Source: Mycolicibacterium sp. HK-90
Lineage (GTDB): Bacteria > Actinomycetota > Actinomycetes > Mycobacteriales > Mycobacteriaceae
DNA: 64,000 nucleotides
Direction of reading: 5' to 3'
Assembly: GCF_030486405.1 (NCBI RefSeq)
Contig: NZ_CP129613.1
Span: 1,984,001-2,048,000, forward strand
Part shown: piece by piece, positions 27,572 to 36,921 of the stretch
How the letters are laid out: each line of letters starts with the position of its first letter
How positions within the stretch are numbered: the first letter of the stretch is position 1
Notes under the pieces: model-generated
What the model was told of the DNA's origin: nothing
The model's input: only the letters and a program-made list of their open reading frames with translations
The model's database searches: none
Position numbers and translations under genes: made by a program

Positions 27572-28474
27572 TCAGCCCAGGATCCGGTCGCCGGCCCGCA
27601 GCAGCGCGCTCGGCAGCTCGTGGCCCACCGCGTCCTGGGCCACGCGGGCCGCGTCGATCGCCGCCGACAGTTCCACGTCGACGGCGATATCGCTGTCGCG
27701 CAACATGTAGACGAGATCCTCGGTGGCGATGTTGCCGCTGGCTCCCGGCGCGAACGGGCAGCCACCCAGCCCACCGACCGACGCGTCCAGCCGGGTGACC
27801 CCGGCCTGCACCGCCGCGTACGCACTGGCCAGCCCCGCGCCGCGGGTGTTGTGGAAGTGCGCGCCGAGTGGTGTGTCACCGATCAGCGGCCGGACCTCCG
27901 CGATCAAGGAGCTGACCCGGCGCGGCGTGGTGGTACCGATCGTGTCGGCGACCGCGATCCGGTTCACCCCGAAACCGACAGCGGCCGAGACGATGTCGAG
28001 CACCCTCCTTGGATCGGTCGGACCGTCGAACGGGCAGTCCCATGCGGTCGCGATGATCACCTCCACCGAGGTGCCGCTGTCACCCGCGATGGCCACGATG
28101 TCGCCGATCTGCGCGGTGGCCTCGGCCGACGTGCGGCCGACGTTGGCGTGGGAGTGGGCATCCGACGCGGACACGACGTATTCGACGGAGCGCAGGCCTG
28201 CGGCGATGGCGCGTTTGGCGCCGTTGGGGCTGGCCACCAGCGCGGAGAACTCCACGTCGGGAAACCGGTGCAGTTCTTCGGCGAGCTCGGCCGCGTCGGC
28301 CAGCGCAGGCACCTTCGACGGGGAGACGAACGCCGTCGCCTCCACCTCGCGCACCCCGGTGGCCACGATGGCCTCCAGGATCGCGACCTTGGAGGACAAC
28401 GGGATCGGCGTCTCGATCTGTAGTCCGTCCCGCAGGCATACCTCGCGGATGTCGACCTTGTCGGGCAGGTTCAT
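27572..28474 (-). CDS. HMG-CoA lyase-like enzyme (DRE-TIM metallolyase)
   Basis: A 300-residue member of the HMG-CoA lyase/homocitrate synthase family. Conserved features are REVCLRDGLQ at the N terminus (catalytic Arg and Asp), the metal-binding GAHFHNTRG, and the lyase cysteine loop VGGLGGCPFAPGASGN. It should cleave a 3-hydroxy-3-methyl-type acyl-CoA to acetyl-CoA plus a keto product. It starts one base after the CoA-transferase stop. Confidence 0.88.
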   Translation of the reverse strand: MNLPDKVDIREVCLRDGLQIETPIPLSSKVAILEAIVATGVREVEATAFVSPSKVPALADAAELAEELHRFPDVEFSALVASPNGAKRAIAAGLRSVEYVVSASDAHSHANVGRTSAEATAQIGDIVAIAGDSGTSVEVIIATAWDCPFDGPTDPRRVLDIVSAAVGFGVNRIAVADTIGTTTPRRVSSLIAEVRPLIGDTPLGAHFHNTRGAGLASAYAAVQAGVTRLDASVGGLGGCPFAPGASGNIATEDLVYMLRDSDIAVDVELSAAIDAARVAQDAVGHELPSALLRAGDRILG

Positions 28475-28475
28475 C

Positions 28476-29681
28476 TCACAACACCCCCTCTGCGCGCAGG
28501 GTTTCCAGTTCCTGTCTACTGCGGCCGAGCAGGTCGCCGTACACCTCGTCGTTGTGCTGGCCGGGCCGGGCCGGGCCGGCGTTGCGGACGGTGCCGGGGG
28601 ACTCGGACAGCACCGGCACGACGCCGGGGCCTTTCACCGTCCGCCCGACTCTCTCGTCGAAGTGGTCGACGATCATGCCGCGGGCCTGCAGTTGCGGGTC
28701 CTTCACGACCTCGGCCACGGTGTTGATCGGCCCACTGATCACGCCGGCCTTCGACAGGGTTTCGATGATCTCGTCGGGCTGGCGCTGCACGGCCCAGTCA
28801 CCGATGATCTTGTCCAGCTCGTCCTGATTGCGGCCCCTGGCAACATGATTGACAAAGCGCTCGTCCGTCGCGAGTTCGGGGCTGCCCATCGCAGCGCACA
28901 ACCGGCGGAACACGGTGTCCTGGTTGGCCGCGATCACCACCCAACTGCCGTTGGCACTCTGATAGATGTTGGACGGTGCGATGCCCTCGAGCCGGGTGCC
29001 CGACGGCCCGCGCACCACGCCGCCGACGTCGTAGTCGGGAATGGTGGATTCCTGCACCGCCAGGCAACTTTCGGTCAGCGCGGTGTCCACGATCTGGCCT
29101 TCGCCGGTCACCGTCCGCCGGTAGAGGGCGGCCAAGGCGCCCTGGGCGGCGAACATTCCGGCCAGGCTGTCACCCAGTGACAGCGCCAGTCGCGGTGGGG
29201 GACCGCCCGGGAATCCGTTCATGTGCCGCAGCCCGCTCGACGCCTCGGCCACCGAGGCATAGCCGGCCTTACCGGCATCGGGCCCGGTCTGCCCGTAACC
29301 CGACACCCGCACCAGGATGATGCCCTTGTTGCGTTCGCGCAGCACCTCGTAGCCCAGGTCCCACTTCTCCAGGGTGCCGGGCCGGAAGTTCTCCACGATG
29401 ATGTCGGACTGCGCGACCAGGTCCAGGAAGAGCGCCCGGCCCGTCTCTTTGCGCAGGTCGAGGGTGACGGCTTTCTTGTTGCGGGCGTGCACGGTCCAGA
29501 AGAAGTGATGCCCGTCGAGTTCGGCCTGCCCCCAGGTGCGCAACGGGTCGGGCGTATCGGGCAGCTCGACCTTGATCACCTCGGCACCCATGTCGCCGAG
29601 CAACCGGCCCGCGAACGGCCCGGAGATCAGGGTGCCGAGCTCGATCACCCTGATGCCGTCCAGCGCTCCGGTCGGGCTCAC
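28476..29681 (-). CDS. CaiB/BaiF family (class III) CoA-transferase
   Basis: A 401-residue class III CoA-transferase that moves CoA between carboxylic acids. The N-terminal block GIRVIELGTLISGPFAGRLLGDMGAEVIK is typical, and the candidate catalytic Asp is in LSLGDSLAGMF. The GTG start overlaps the upstream hydrolase stop (GTGA). In this operon it probably activates the acid substrate to its CoA thioester. Confidence 0.9.
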   Translation of the reverse strand: MSPTGALDGIRVIELGTLISGPFAGRLLGDMGAEVIKVELPDTPDPLRTWGQAELDGHHFFWTVHARNKKAVTLDLRKETGRALFLDLVAQSDIIVENFRPGTLEKWDLGYEVLRERNKGIILVRVSGYGQTGPDAGKAGYASVAEASSGLRHMNGFPGGPPPRLALSLGDSLAGMFAAQGALAALYRRTVTGEGQIVDTALTESCLAVQESTIPDYDVGGVVRGPSGTRLEGIAPSNIYQSANGSWVVIAANQDTVFRRLCAAMGSPELATDERFVNHVARGRNQDELDKIIGDWAVQRQPDEIIETLSKAGVISGPINTVAEVVKDPQLQARGMIVDHFDERVGRTVKGPGVVPVLSESPGTVRNAGPARPGQHNDEVYGDLLGRSRQELETLRAEGVL

Positions 29682-30868
29682 AGTGAAAACCCGTGGCGGT
29701 GCAGCCAGTCCGTGCAGATCGCCACGGCCTGGCGCAGCGTGCCGCGCTGGTCGGGGCCGGAGTAGTAGTGGTTGGCCCCGGGGATCTCGTGCATCTCCTT
29801 GTCCGGGTGGCCGATCGCCTCGTACAACCGGCGGGTGTGGCTGGGCGTGCACGCATCGTCGGCCAGGTTGCCGATCACCAGGGCCGGTACCGCGATGTCG
29901 GGCCCTGCCTTGACGGCATCGCCGTTGGCGTCGTCGTAGCTCCACTGCGACAACCAGCTCCGCAAGGTGCAGAAACGCGCCAGGCCCACTGGGCTCATGT
30001 TGACCACCTGGGGATCGCCCAGGTAACAGCTGCCGGGCGTGCGTTCGTTGGGATCGACGGTCGGATCCAGCCAGCGCGGGTCGGCCATGGTGCCGTGCAC
30101 GACGAACGCGAACTCGTCATCCGGCCGCCCCATCTCGGACAGCTCCGCGAGTTTTTCCTTGACCCACTTGGTGATTCGCCGGTTCCGGGCGATCTGCGCC
30201 TGGTGGTAGCGCTCGAGGAACTCCGGGGTGTACGGCGGCTGGTTCGGGTTGTCGGGGTTGTAGAGGTCGAGTTCGGGGTCCCGCTTGGTCGGGTCGTTCT
30301 CGTCGAGGATGGATGCGTCCATCCATTCGGTCATGGTGCCGTGCCGGCTGATGTGCGCGGCCAGCAGCATGATCCCGTCGGCCGGAATCAGTCCGAGCTT
30401 GGTCAGGTCCGGCCCGTCCCCGGACGGGCTGGCCGTCACCGTCGGGTTCTGCGCCTGCTGTTGGTAGAAGACCGACAGCGAACCACCGCCGCTCCAGCCG
30501 GCCAGCACCACCTTGTCGTAGCCCAGCCGGTTTTTCGCGTCCTTGATGCACTCGCCGAGATCCTCGACCACCTTCTCCATCAGCAGCGCGGAGTCGGTGC
30601 CGCGGAAGCGGCTGTTGCAGTAGATGACGTGGTGTCCGGCGCGGGCCAGCGCATTGATCATCGGCAGGTAGGCGCCGCCGCCGATCGGGTGCATGAACAC
30701 CAGCACGGTGTCCGACGGCTTCGATTTGGGCCGCAACAGGTAGCTCTCCAGCACCACCAGCTCGGCGACACCGCCGTACACGTCGCGGACCGACGAGTTG
30801 TTCTGGTAGGCAACCAGATACGGGATCCGGTCGTATTCGTGCTTCACGGGTGCTTCAACGGTTGTCAT
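29678..30868 (-). CDS. Alpha/beta hydrolase
   Basis: A 396-residue alpha/beta-hydrolase-fold enzyme with an N-terminal extension. The nucleophile elbow is GWSGGGSLSVF, the oxyanion region is FMHPIGGGAYLP, and the C-terminal catalytic His is in PGANHYYSGP. It is larger than typical members because of an insertion or lid of about 120 residues (rich in Asn/Pro/Asp around NPDNPNQPPYTPE). It may hydrolyse an ester or lactone that feeds the pathway. Three bases separate it from the upstream dioxygenase-like gene. Confidence 0.82.
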   Translation of the reverse strand: MTTVEAPVKHEYDRIPYLVAYQNNSSVRDVYGGVAELVVLESYLLRPKSKPSDTVLVFMHPIGGGAYLPMINALARAGHHVIYCNSRFRGTDSALLMEKVVEDLGECIKDAKNRLGYDKVVLAGWSGGGSLSVFYQQQAQNPTVTASPSGDGPDLTKLGLIPADGIMLLAAHISRHGTMTEWMDASILDENDPTKRDPELDLYNPDNPNQPPYTPEFLERYHQAQIARNRRITKWVKEKLAELSEMGRPDDEFAFVVHGTMADPRWLDPTVDPNERTPGSCYLGDPQVVNMSPVGLARFCTLRSWLSQWSYDDANGDAVKAGPDIAVPALVIGNLADDACTPSHTRRLYEAIGHPDKEMHEIPGANHYYSGPDQRGTLRQAVAICTDWLHRHGFSL

Positions 30869-30871
30869 TTT

Positions 30872-31963
30872 CTAGTGCTGCCCCAGGTCGTTGGCGAGGA
30901 TCTCGGCGGACGGAACGAGACGACGACGGGTGTCGATGGCGATCACCGACCAGTCGACCCGGTCGTAGTCGTCGAACTTGCGGCGGGCGCGTTCCCGCGC
31001 CTTCTCTGGTGCACCGTGGTGCACACCCTGCGGCGCGTGGGACACCAGGCCGGGCGGCATCGGGATGCCGTAGAGGGTTCCGCCGTGGAAGAACGCGATC
31101 TCGTCGTAGTCGACGTTGCGGTGATACCACGGCGTGCGTTCGGTACCCGGCACGCTCTCGGCGGGCTTGGGCAGGAAGTTCATCACGTACACCCCGGTGG
31201 CCTGCATGAACAGGTGCACGGTAGGCGGCAGGTGCACGCTCTCGGAGGTGATGACGGTGTAGTCCTCGATGTTGAAGGTGAACGGGAAGTTGTCGCCCCG
31301 CCAGCCTTCCACGTCGAGCGGATTGTGTTGGTAGAACAGCGAAGTCGGACCACCGTCATGAATGAGGCGAACCTCGTACTCGTCCCGGCCGTCGTCGTCG
31401 ACGGGAGCGGGTTCGGGGATGGTGACCTGCGCCGGGTCGAACGGGAAGTGCCGCCCCAGGGTGCCCGCCGGCGGGACCCGGAAATCGTCGGTGGCCTGGA
31501 TCATCAGCCACGTACTTTCGCTGTCGGGCACCTGGCGGAACGTGCAGGCCTTCGGGATGTAGACCCAGTCGCCCTCGCGATAGCGCAACGGGCCGAACTC
31601 GGTTTCCAGCAAGCCGGACCCCTTGTGCACGAACAACAGCAGATCGCCGTCGACGTAGCGGACGAAGAACGGCATCTCCTCGGTGCGCCGGCTCAGCAGC
31701 ACCTGGCAGTCGGCGTTGGAGAACATCAGCAGCGGGCCACCGTGGGCATCGGTGGCGTCGCTGGGCTTGAGCTCACTGGACAAGACGTCGGTGGGGCGCA
31801 GCGGGCCGACGGTGCGGTAGGCGGTGGGATCGTTGCGGCGGTACATGTTCGCGGTACGCCCGACAAACCCACCGCGGCCGAGTTCGTCATCCTTGAGGCC
31901 GTCTAGGTCGGCATGAACCCGCTTCGGGGTTTTGCCTTTGCGCAGGTGAACGAAGGATTCCAT
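30872..31963 (-). CDS. Homogentisate 1,2-dioxygenase-like cupin protein
   Basis: A 363-residue cupin resembling homogentisate dioxygenase, an Fe(II) ring-cleaving enzyme. Related blocks are FVRYVDGDLLLFVHKGSG, LRYREGDWVYIPKACTF, WYHRNVDYDEIAFFHGG and SHAPQGVHHGAPEK, which carry candidate metal ligands. It is shorter than true homogentisate dioxygenase (about 430-445), and no maleylacetoacetate isomerase or fumarylacetoacetase is nearby, so the substrate is probably not homogentisate. It is the first gene of the eight-gene operon. Confidence 0.8.
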   Translation of the reverse strand: MESFVHLRKGKTPKRVHADLDGLKDDELGRGGFVGRTANMYRRNDPTAYRTVGPLRPTDVLSSELKPSDATDAHGGPLLMFSNADCQVLLSRRTEEMPFFVRYVDGDLLLFVHKGSGLLETEFGPLRYREGDWVYIPKACTFRQVPDSESTWLMIQATDDFRVPPAGTLGRHFPFDPAQVTIPEPAPVDDDGRDEYEVRLIHDGGPTSLFYQHNPLDVEGWRGDNFPFTFNIEDYTVITSESVHLPPTVHLFMQATGVYVMNFLPKPAESVPGTERTPWYHRNVDYDEIAFFHGGTLYGIPMPPGLVSHAPQGVHHGAPEKARERARRKFDDYDRVDWSVIAIDTRRRLVPSAEILANDLGQH

Positions 31964-32002
31964 GCGATGGCTCCTGACGAAGTGCGACCAAAACTGAAAG
32001 TG

Positions 32003-32021
32003 ACATTACTTTTTGTTACGT
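32003..32021. promoter_or_regulatory. Candidate operator upstream of the catabolic operon
   Basis: ACATTAC, TTTTT, GTTACGT form an imperfect inverted repeat (5 of 7 positions) 40 bp upstream of the first gene of the operon. The layout resembles the element at 33900-33919, also centred on a T run. Possibly bound by the operon's TetR protein. Confidence 0.35.
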
Positions 32022-32139
32022 CCCGTGACAAGGGGTGTTCGCACCCGATCCATCGCGTTTCGGGTTCTGCGTGCCGGGGTAGCCAGCGGTCGGGCGTCCA
32101 GGCGTTCTGCTGCTCGCCGGCGTCAACGAAAGGACGGTC

Positions 32140-32697
32140 ATGAGAAAGGAATTGGAAGGCCGCAGGATCGGAATCCTCGCTGCCGACGGTGTGGAGCGCA
32201 TCGAACTCGAACAGCCCCGCGCGGCGGTCGAGAACGAGGGCGGCCACGTCGAACTGCTGTCGCTCAAGAGCGGTGAGATCCAGGCCCGCGACCACGACCT
32301 CGAACCGGCGGGGAGCTTTCCGGTGGACCGCACGGTGGCCGAGGCGAAGGTGGATCAGTTCGACGCGCTGATCCTGCCCGGGGGCACCGTGAACCCCGAC
32401 AAGCTTCGGCTCGACAAGACCGCGGTGGCGTTCGTCCGCGATTTCGTCCGTTCGGGCAAGCCCGTCGCGGCAATCTGTCACGGGCCGTGGACGTTGGTGG
32501 AGGCGGACGTGGTCCGTGACCGCACGCTGACCAGCTATCCGAGTATCCGCACGGATCTGCGCAACGCCGGGGCCAACGTCGTCGACCATGAAGTCTGCGT
32601 CGACGGCAACCTGATCACCAGCCGCTCGCCGCGCGATCTGCCCGCGTTCTGCGAGGCGATCACCGAGGTACTCGCGAGCACCCCGGCTCAGACCTGA
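32140..32697 (+). CDS. DJ-1/PfpI family protein
   Basis: A 185-residue DJ-1/PfpI superfamily protein. The nucleophile elbow is AICHGPW with Cys113 and His114, and the acidic partner lies in GVERIEL near residue 22. Members act as deglycases, glyoxalases or chaperones; protease activity is uncertain. The ATG is preceded by GAAAGGA. Divergent from the catabolic operon, with 176 bp between them. Confidence 0.88.
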   Translation: MRKELEGRRIGILAADGVERIELEQPRAAVENEGGHVELLSLKSGEIQARDHDLEPAGSFPVDRTVAEAKVDQFDALILPGGTVNPDKLRLDKTAVAFVRDFVRSGKPVAAICHGPWTLVEADVVRDRTLTSYPSIRTDLRNAGANVVDHEVCVDGNLITSRSPRDLPAFCEAITEVLASTPAQT

Positions 32698-32721
32698 CCG
32701 CCACCCCATCGGACCGTTTCG

Positions 32722-33888
32722 TCAGATCATCGACGTGCGGGGGATCTTCATACCCAGAGCCAGGGCGCCGGCCAGTTCCCGGCTGGTGTCGTAGTCGAAC
32801 ACCACGTGGCCGGACAGCACGTCGACGTCGCGCTTGAACCGTTGCAACGGGCTGGACAGGAAATGGATGCTGGCGCCGCCCGCCCCGAGCAGATCGGCGA
32901 TCACGGCCCGGGATTCGCTGACGATATGTGCGGCGGCCAGCCTGGCCTGGGCGCGCACCGGCTTCTCGACCGGGTCGCCGGTGGTCACGATGGCCTCGAT
33001 CTCCCCGACGGTGTCGGCCAGCAGCGCGCGTAGGGCGCGCATCCGCACCTGAGCCCCGGCCAGGTGGGCCTGCGCGATCGGCTTGTCCTTCTGCATGACG
33101 CCCTCGTAGGGCAGCACCCGTTCCCCGAGGCGTTGCGCATAGATCTCGGTGACCCGCTCGGCGCTGCCCAGCGCGGGCATGGCGGCCAGCAGCGCGAGGG
33201 CAGGCACCATCGGCCAGCGGTAGGTGGCGCTGTCGTGCAGCCCAGCGCCGGGGGCGGTGCCGGAATAGATGTCGAGCACCTTCACCAGCCGGTGCTCCGG
33301 GACGAAGACGTCGGTGGCGATGGCGTCGTTGGAGCCCGTCGCGCGCATGCCGTCGGTGTGCCAGACGTCGGCCACGGTCACGTCACCGATCGGTAGGAGG
33401 GCCAGCGCCGGATACAACGCGTCGTCGGGACCGCACAGCGCGGCCACGATGATCCAGTTGCCGTGCATGATCCCGGTGGCCCACGACCAGCGGCCGGTCA
33501 GCCGGATGCCGCCGTCCACCGGCAGCCCGCGCCCGGTCGGCGCGAGCGGCGCCGGGGCCAGGAACGGGCGGCTCGCGAAGGCCTCGTCCTGCGCCTGCCG
33601 GCCGAACAGCGCCAGCATCCAGTTGTGCAGGGTCAGGAAGCCGATCGTCCAGGCGCTCGATGTACAACCGTGGGCCATGCGGCGCACCGGATCCAAGATC
33701 GCCGGGAACGGGGCCTGCCGGCCGCCGTAATGCGCGGGGACCAGCAGCTCGGTGAAGCCGGATTCGACGAGGTCCGTCACCGTGGCGTCGGGAAGGCGGC
33801 GCAGCTCCTCCGCTTCAGGTGCCCGATCTGCCAGTCCGGCGACGAATTCGGGGGTGATGGTGCAGTCCGTGGTGGTCGGGGAGGCCAT
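32722..33888 (-). CDS. Flavin-dependent monooxygenase, acyl-CoA dehydrogenase fold (HsaA-like)
   Basis: A 388-residue group D flavin monooxygenase related to HsaA/HpaB oxygenase components. Seen: SGFTELLVPAHYGGRQAPF, CTSSAWTIGFLTLHNWMLALF, LTGRWSWATGIMHGNWIIVAA and the C-terminal DVDVLSGHVVFDYDTSRE. It needs a separate flavin reductase, and none is adjacent. It ends convergently with the DJ-1-like gene. A palindromic operator overlaps its promoter (33900-33919), with the -10 very near the ATG. Confidence 0.85.
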   Translation of the reverse strand: MASPTTTDCTITPEFVAGLADRAPEAEELRRLPDATVTDLVESGFTELLVPAHYGGRQAPFPAILDPVRRMAHGCTSSAWTIGFLTLHNWMLALFGRQAQDEAFASRPFLAPAPLAPTGRGLPVDGGIRLTGRWSWATGIMHGNWIIVAALCGPDDALYPALALLPIGDVTVADVWHTDGMRATGSNDAIATDVFVPEHRLVKVLDIYSGTAPGAGLHDSATYRWPMVPALALLAAMPALGSAERVTEIYAQRLGERVLPYEGVMQKDKPIAQAHLAGAQVRMRALRALLADTVGEIEAIVTTGDPVEKPVRAQARLAAAHIVSESRAVIADLLGAGGASIHFLSSPLQRFKRDVDVLSGHVVFDYDTSRELAGALALGMKIPRTSMI

Positions 33889-35341
<1,453 letters not shown>

Positions 35342-35360
35342 CCCGAACCACACGCGATAG

Positions 35361-35399
35361 CGAAATCGCCCAGAACACCTGGTGTTCTGGGCGATTTCG
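35361..35399 (+). terminator. Hairpin terminator after the mycolyltransferase gene
   Basis: 19-bp perfect inverted repeat (CGAAATCGCCCAGAACACC and its complement) around one central base, 20 nt after the stop. No long T run follows, as is common for mycobacterial hairpin terminators. Confidence 0.75.
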
Positions 35400-35589
35400 T
35401 ATGTATGGGCCGGTCCGAAGCCGCCGGCGACCTTCACCACCGCGCATCCGGAGTACTGCCCGGCGCGTCTGGTCGAGCACTTCGGCGACGTCCTTGAGTG
35501 CGCCGCCGAGCCGTGGCCACAGCTCGCGCCGGCCGTTCCGGTCGCGACGACCATCCCCATGGCGTCACCCCCAGCGGGCCGAGAAGACG

Positions 35590-35627
35590 CAGAACTGCCC
35601 AAAACCGGGAGGTTTTGGGCAGTTCTG
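35590..35627 (-). terminator. Hairpin terminator after fadE23
   Basis: 17-bp perfect inverted repeat (CAGAACTGCCCAAAACC and its complement) with a 4-nt loop, 47 nt past the fadE23 stop on the minus strand. It may also back up the terminator of the convergent gene. Confidence 0.7.
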
Positions 35628-35673
35628 TTGGGGGCGCCTCCCGCTGGCGGGACTGCTCGCGCCGGAGAAAGAG

Positions 35674-36894
35674 CTATTTCAACTCGGCCGAGGACAGGCC
35701 CAGCAGGCGGCGGGCGACCACCAGCTGCTGAATCTGCTGCGTGCCCTCGAAAATGTCGAGGATCTTGGAGTCGCGGGCCCACTTCTCCAGCAGGGTCTGC
35801 TCGGAATAGCCGGTGGTGCCTGCCATTTCGACGGCCTTGAGGGTGATGTCGCTGGCCACCCGGGCAGCCTTGGCCTTGCCCATCGAGGCTTCCTTGGAGT
35901 TGGGGATCCCGTTGTCGGCCTGCCAGGCCGAGCGGACCGTCAACAGGTACCCGGCCTCCCAGTCGGCCTCCATCCGGAGGAACTCCGCGGCGGCGGCGCT
36001 CTGGGCGTGGGCCGGCTTGTCGTAGGAAATCTCGATGCCGGCGTCGGTCAGGATCACCCGCAGGTCCTCCAGCGCGGCCCGGGCGATACCCACGGCCATG
36101 GCCGCCACGATCGGCCGGGTGTTGTCGAAGGTCTCCATGACCCCGGCAAAACCCTTCTCCACGTGGATTTCCGGGTCGCCCAGGAGGTTGTCCTTGGGGA
36201 TGCGGGCATCGTCGAAGCGGATCACCGCGGTGTCGGACGCCTTGATGCCGAGCTTGTGCTCGAGACGCTCGACGGTGACGCCCGGATGCTCGCGCGGCAC
36301 GATGAAGGACTTGATCGCCGCCCGGCCCAACGACTTGTCGAGTGTCGCCCACACCACGATGTGAGTGGCCCGCGAACCCGCGGTGACGAAGATCTTCTCG
36401 CCGTTGATCACGTACTCGTCGCCGTCGAGGGTCGCGGTGGTGGTGACGGCCGCCGAGTCGGAGCCGAAGCCCGGTTCGGTGATGGCCATGGCGGCCCACA
36501 CGTCCTTGCCGAGGCGCTCGAGCTGCTCGGGGGTGGCCACCGAGGAGATGGCGGCGTTGCCCAGGCCCTGACGCGGCACCGACAGCAGCAGGGCGACATC
36601 GCCCCAACTGATCTCCAGCGCGTTGAGCAGCGCGGACATGTTGGCGCCGTTGACGGTGACCTTCTCGCCCTTGGTGTTGGCGTCGTCGCGGAACGCCTCG
36701 GCGCCGGCGAACGAGATCGTCTTGGCTTCCGAGATGCCTTCGAACAGCGTGGCCAACGTGTCCAGCTCGACCGGGTAGGCGTGCTCGGCGAGGTCGTACT
36801 TGCGCGAGATCGGGCGAAGCATCTCGGCGGCGCCCTGGTGGCCCTTCTCGATGACCGCCTTGAGCTTGCGGGGCATTTCCAGATTGATTGCCAT
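35674..36894 (-). CDS. fadE23: Acyl-CoA dehydrogenase FadE23-like
   Basis: A 406-residue acyl-CoA dehydrogenase. FAD-binding segments MAITEPGFGSDSAAVTT and YVINGEKIFVTAGSRATHIVVWA are clear, followed by the helical C-terminal domain (GTTGYSEQTLLEKWARDSKILDIFEGTQQIQ). It follows the fadE24-like gene by 27 nt on the same strand, the same pair order as Rv3139-Rv3140. The partner may form a heteromeric dehydrogenase with it, as known for several mycobacterial FadE pairs. The C-terminal half carries the usual IFEGT motif near the FAD. Confidence 0.85.
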   Translation of the reverse strand: MAINLEMPRKLKAVIEKGHQGAAEMLRPISRKYDLAEHAYPVELDTLATLFEGISEAKTISFAGAEAFRDDANTKGEKVTVNGANMSALLNALEISWGDVALLLSVPRQGLGNAAISSVATPEQLERLGKDVWAAMAITEPGFGSDSAAVTTTATLDGDEYVINGEKIFVTAGSRATHIVVWATLDKSLGRAAIKSFIVPREHPGVTVERLEHKLGIKASDTAVIRFDDARIPKDNLLGDPEIHVEKGFAGVMETFDNTRPIVAAMAVGIARAALEDLRVILTDAGIEISYDKPAHAQSAAAAEFLRMEADWEAGYLLTVRSAWQADNGIPNSKEASMGKAKAARVASDITLKAVEMAGTTGYSEQTLLEKWARDSKILDIFEGTQQIQQLVVARRLLGLSSAELK

Positions 36895-36921
36895 GATTAG
36901 TCTTTCAGCTCGATCTCGGGG

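Larger units (their letters stand above)
35342..35673. other. Intergenic region with two perfect hairpins between convergent genes
   Basis: The 332 bp between the mycolyltransferase gene and fadE23 contain two long perfect inverted repeats, listed separately, with about 190 bp between them that show no convincing gene on either strand. Confidence 0.6.

Noticed and set aside
35400-35589. Small gene between the two hairpins
   Set aside because: Open frames exist on both strands, but none has a ribosome site, domain or codon pattern that stands out.
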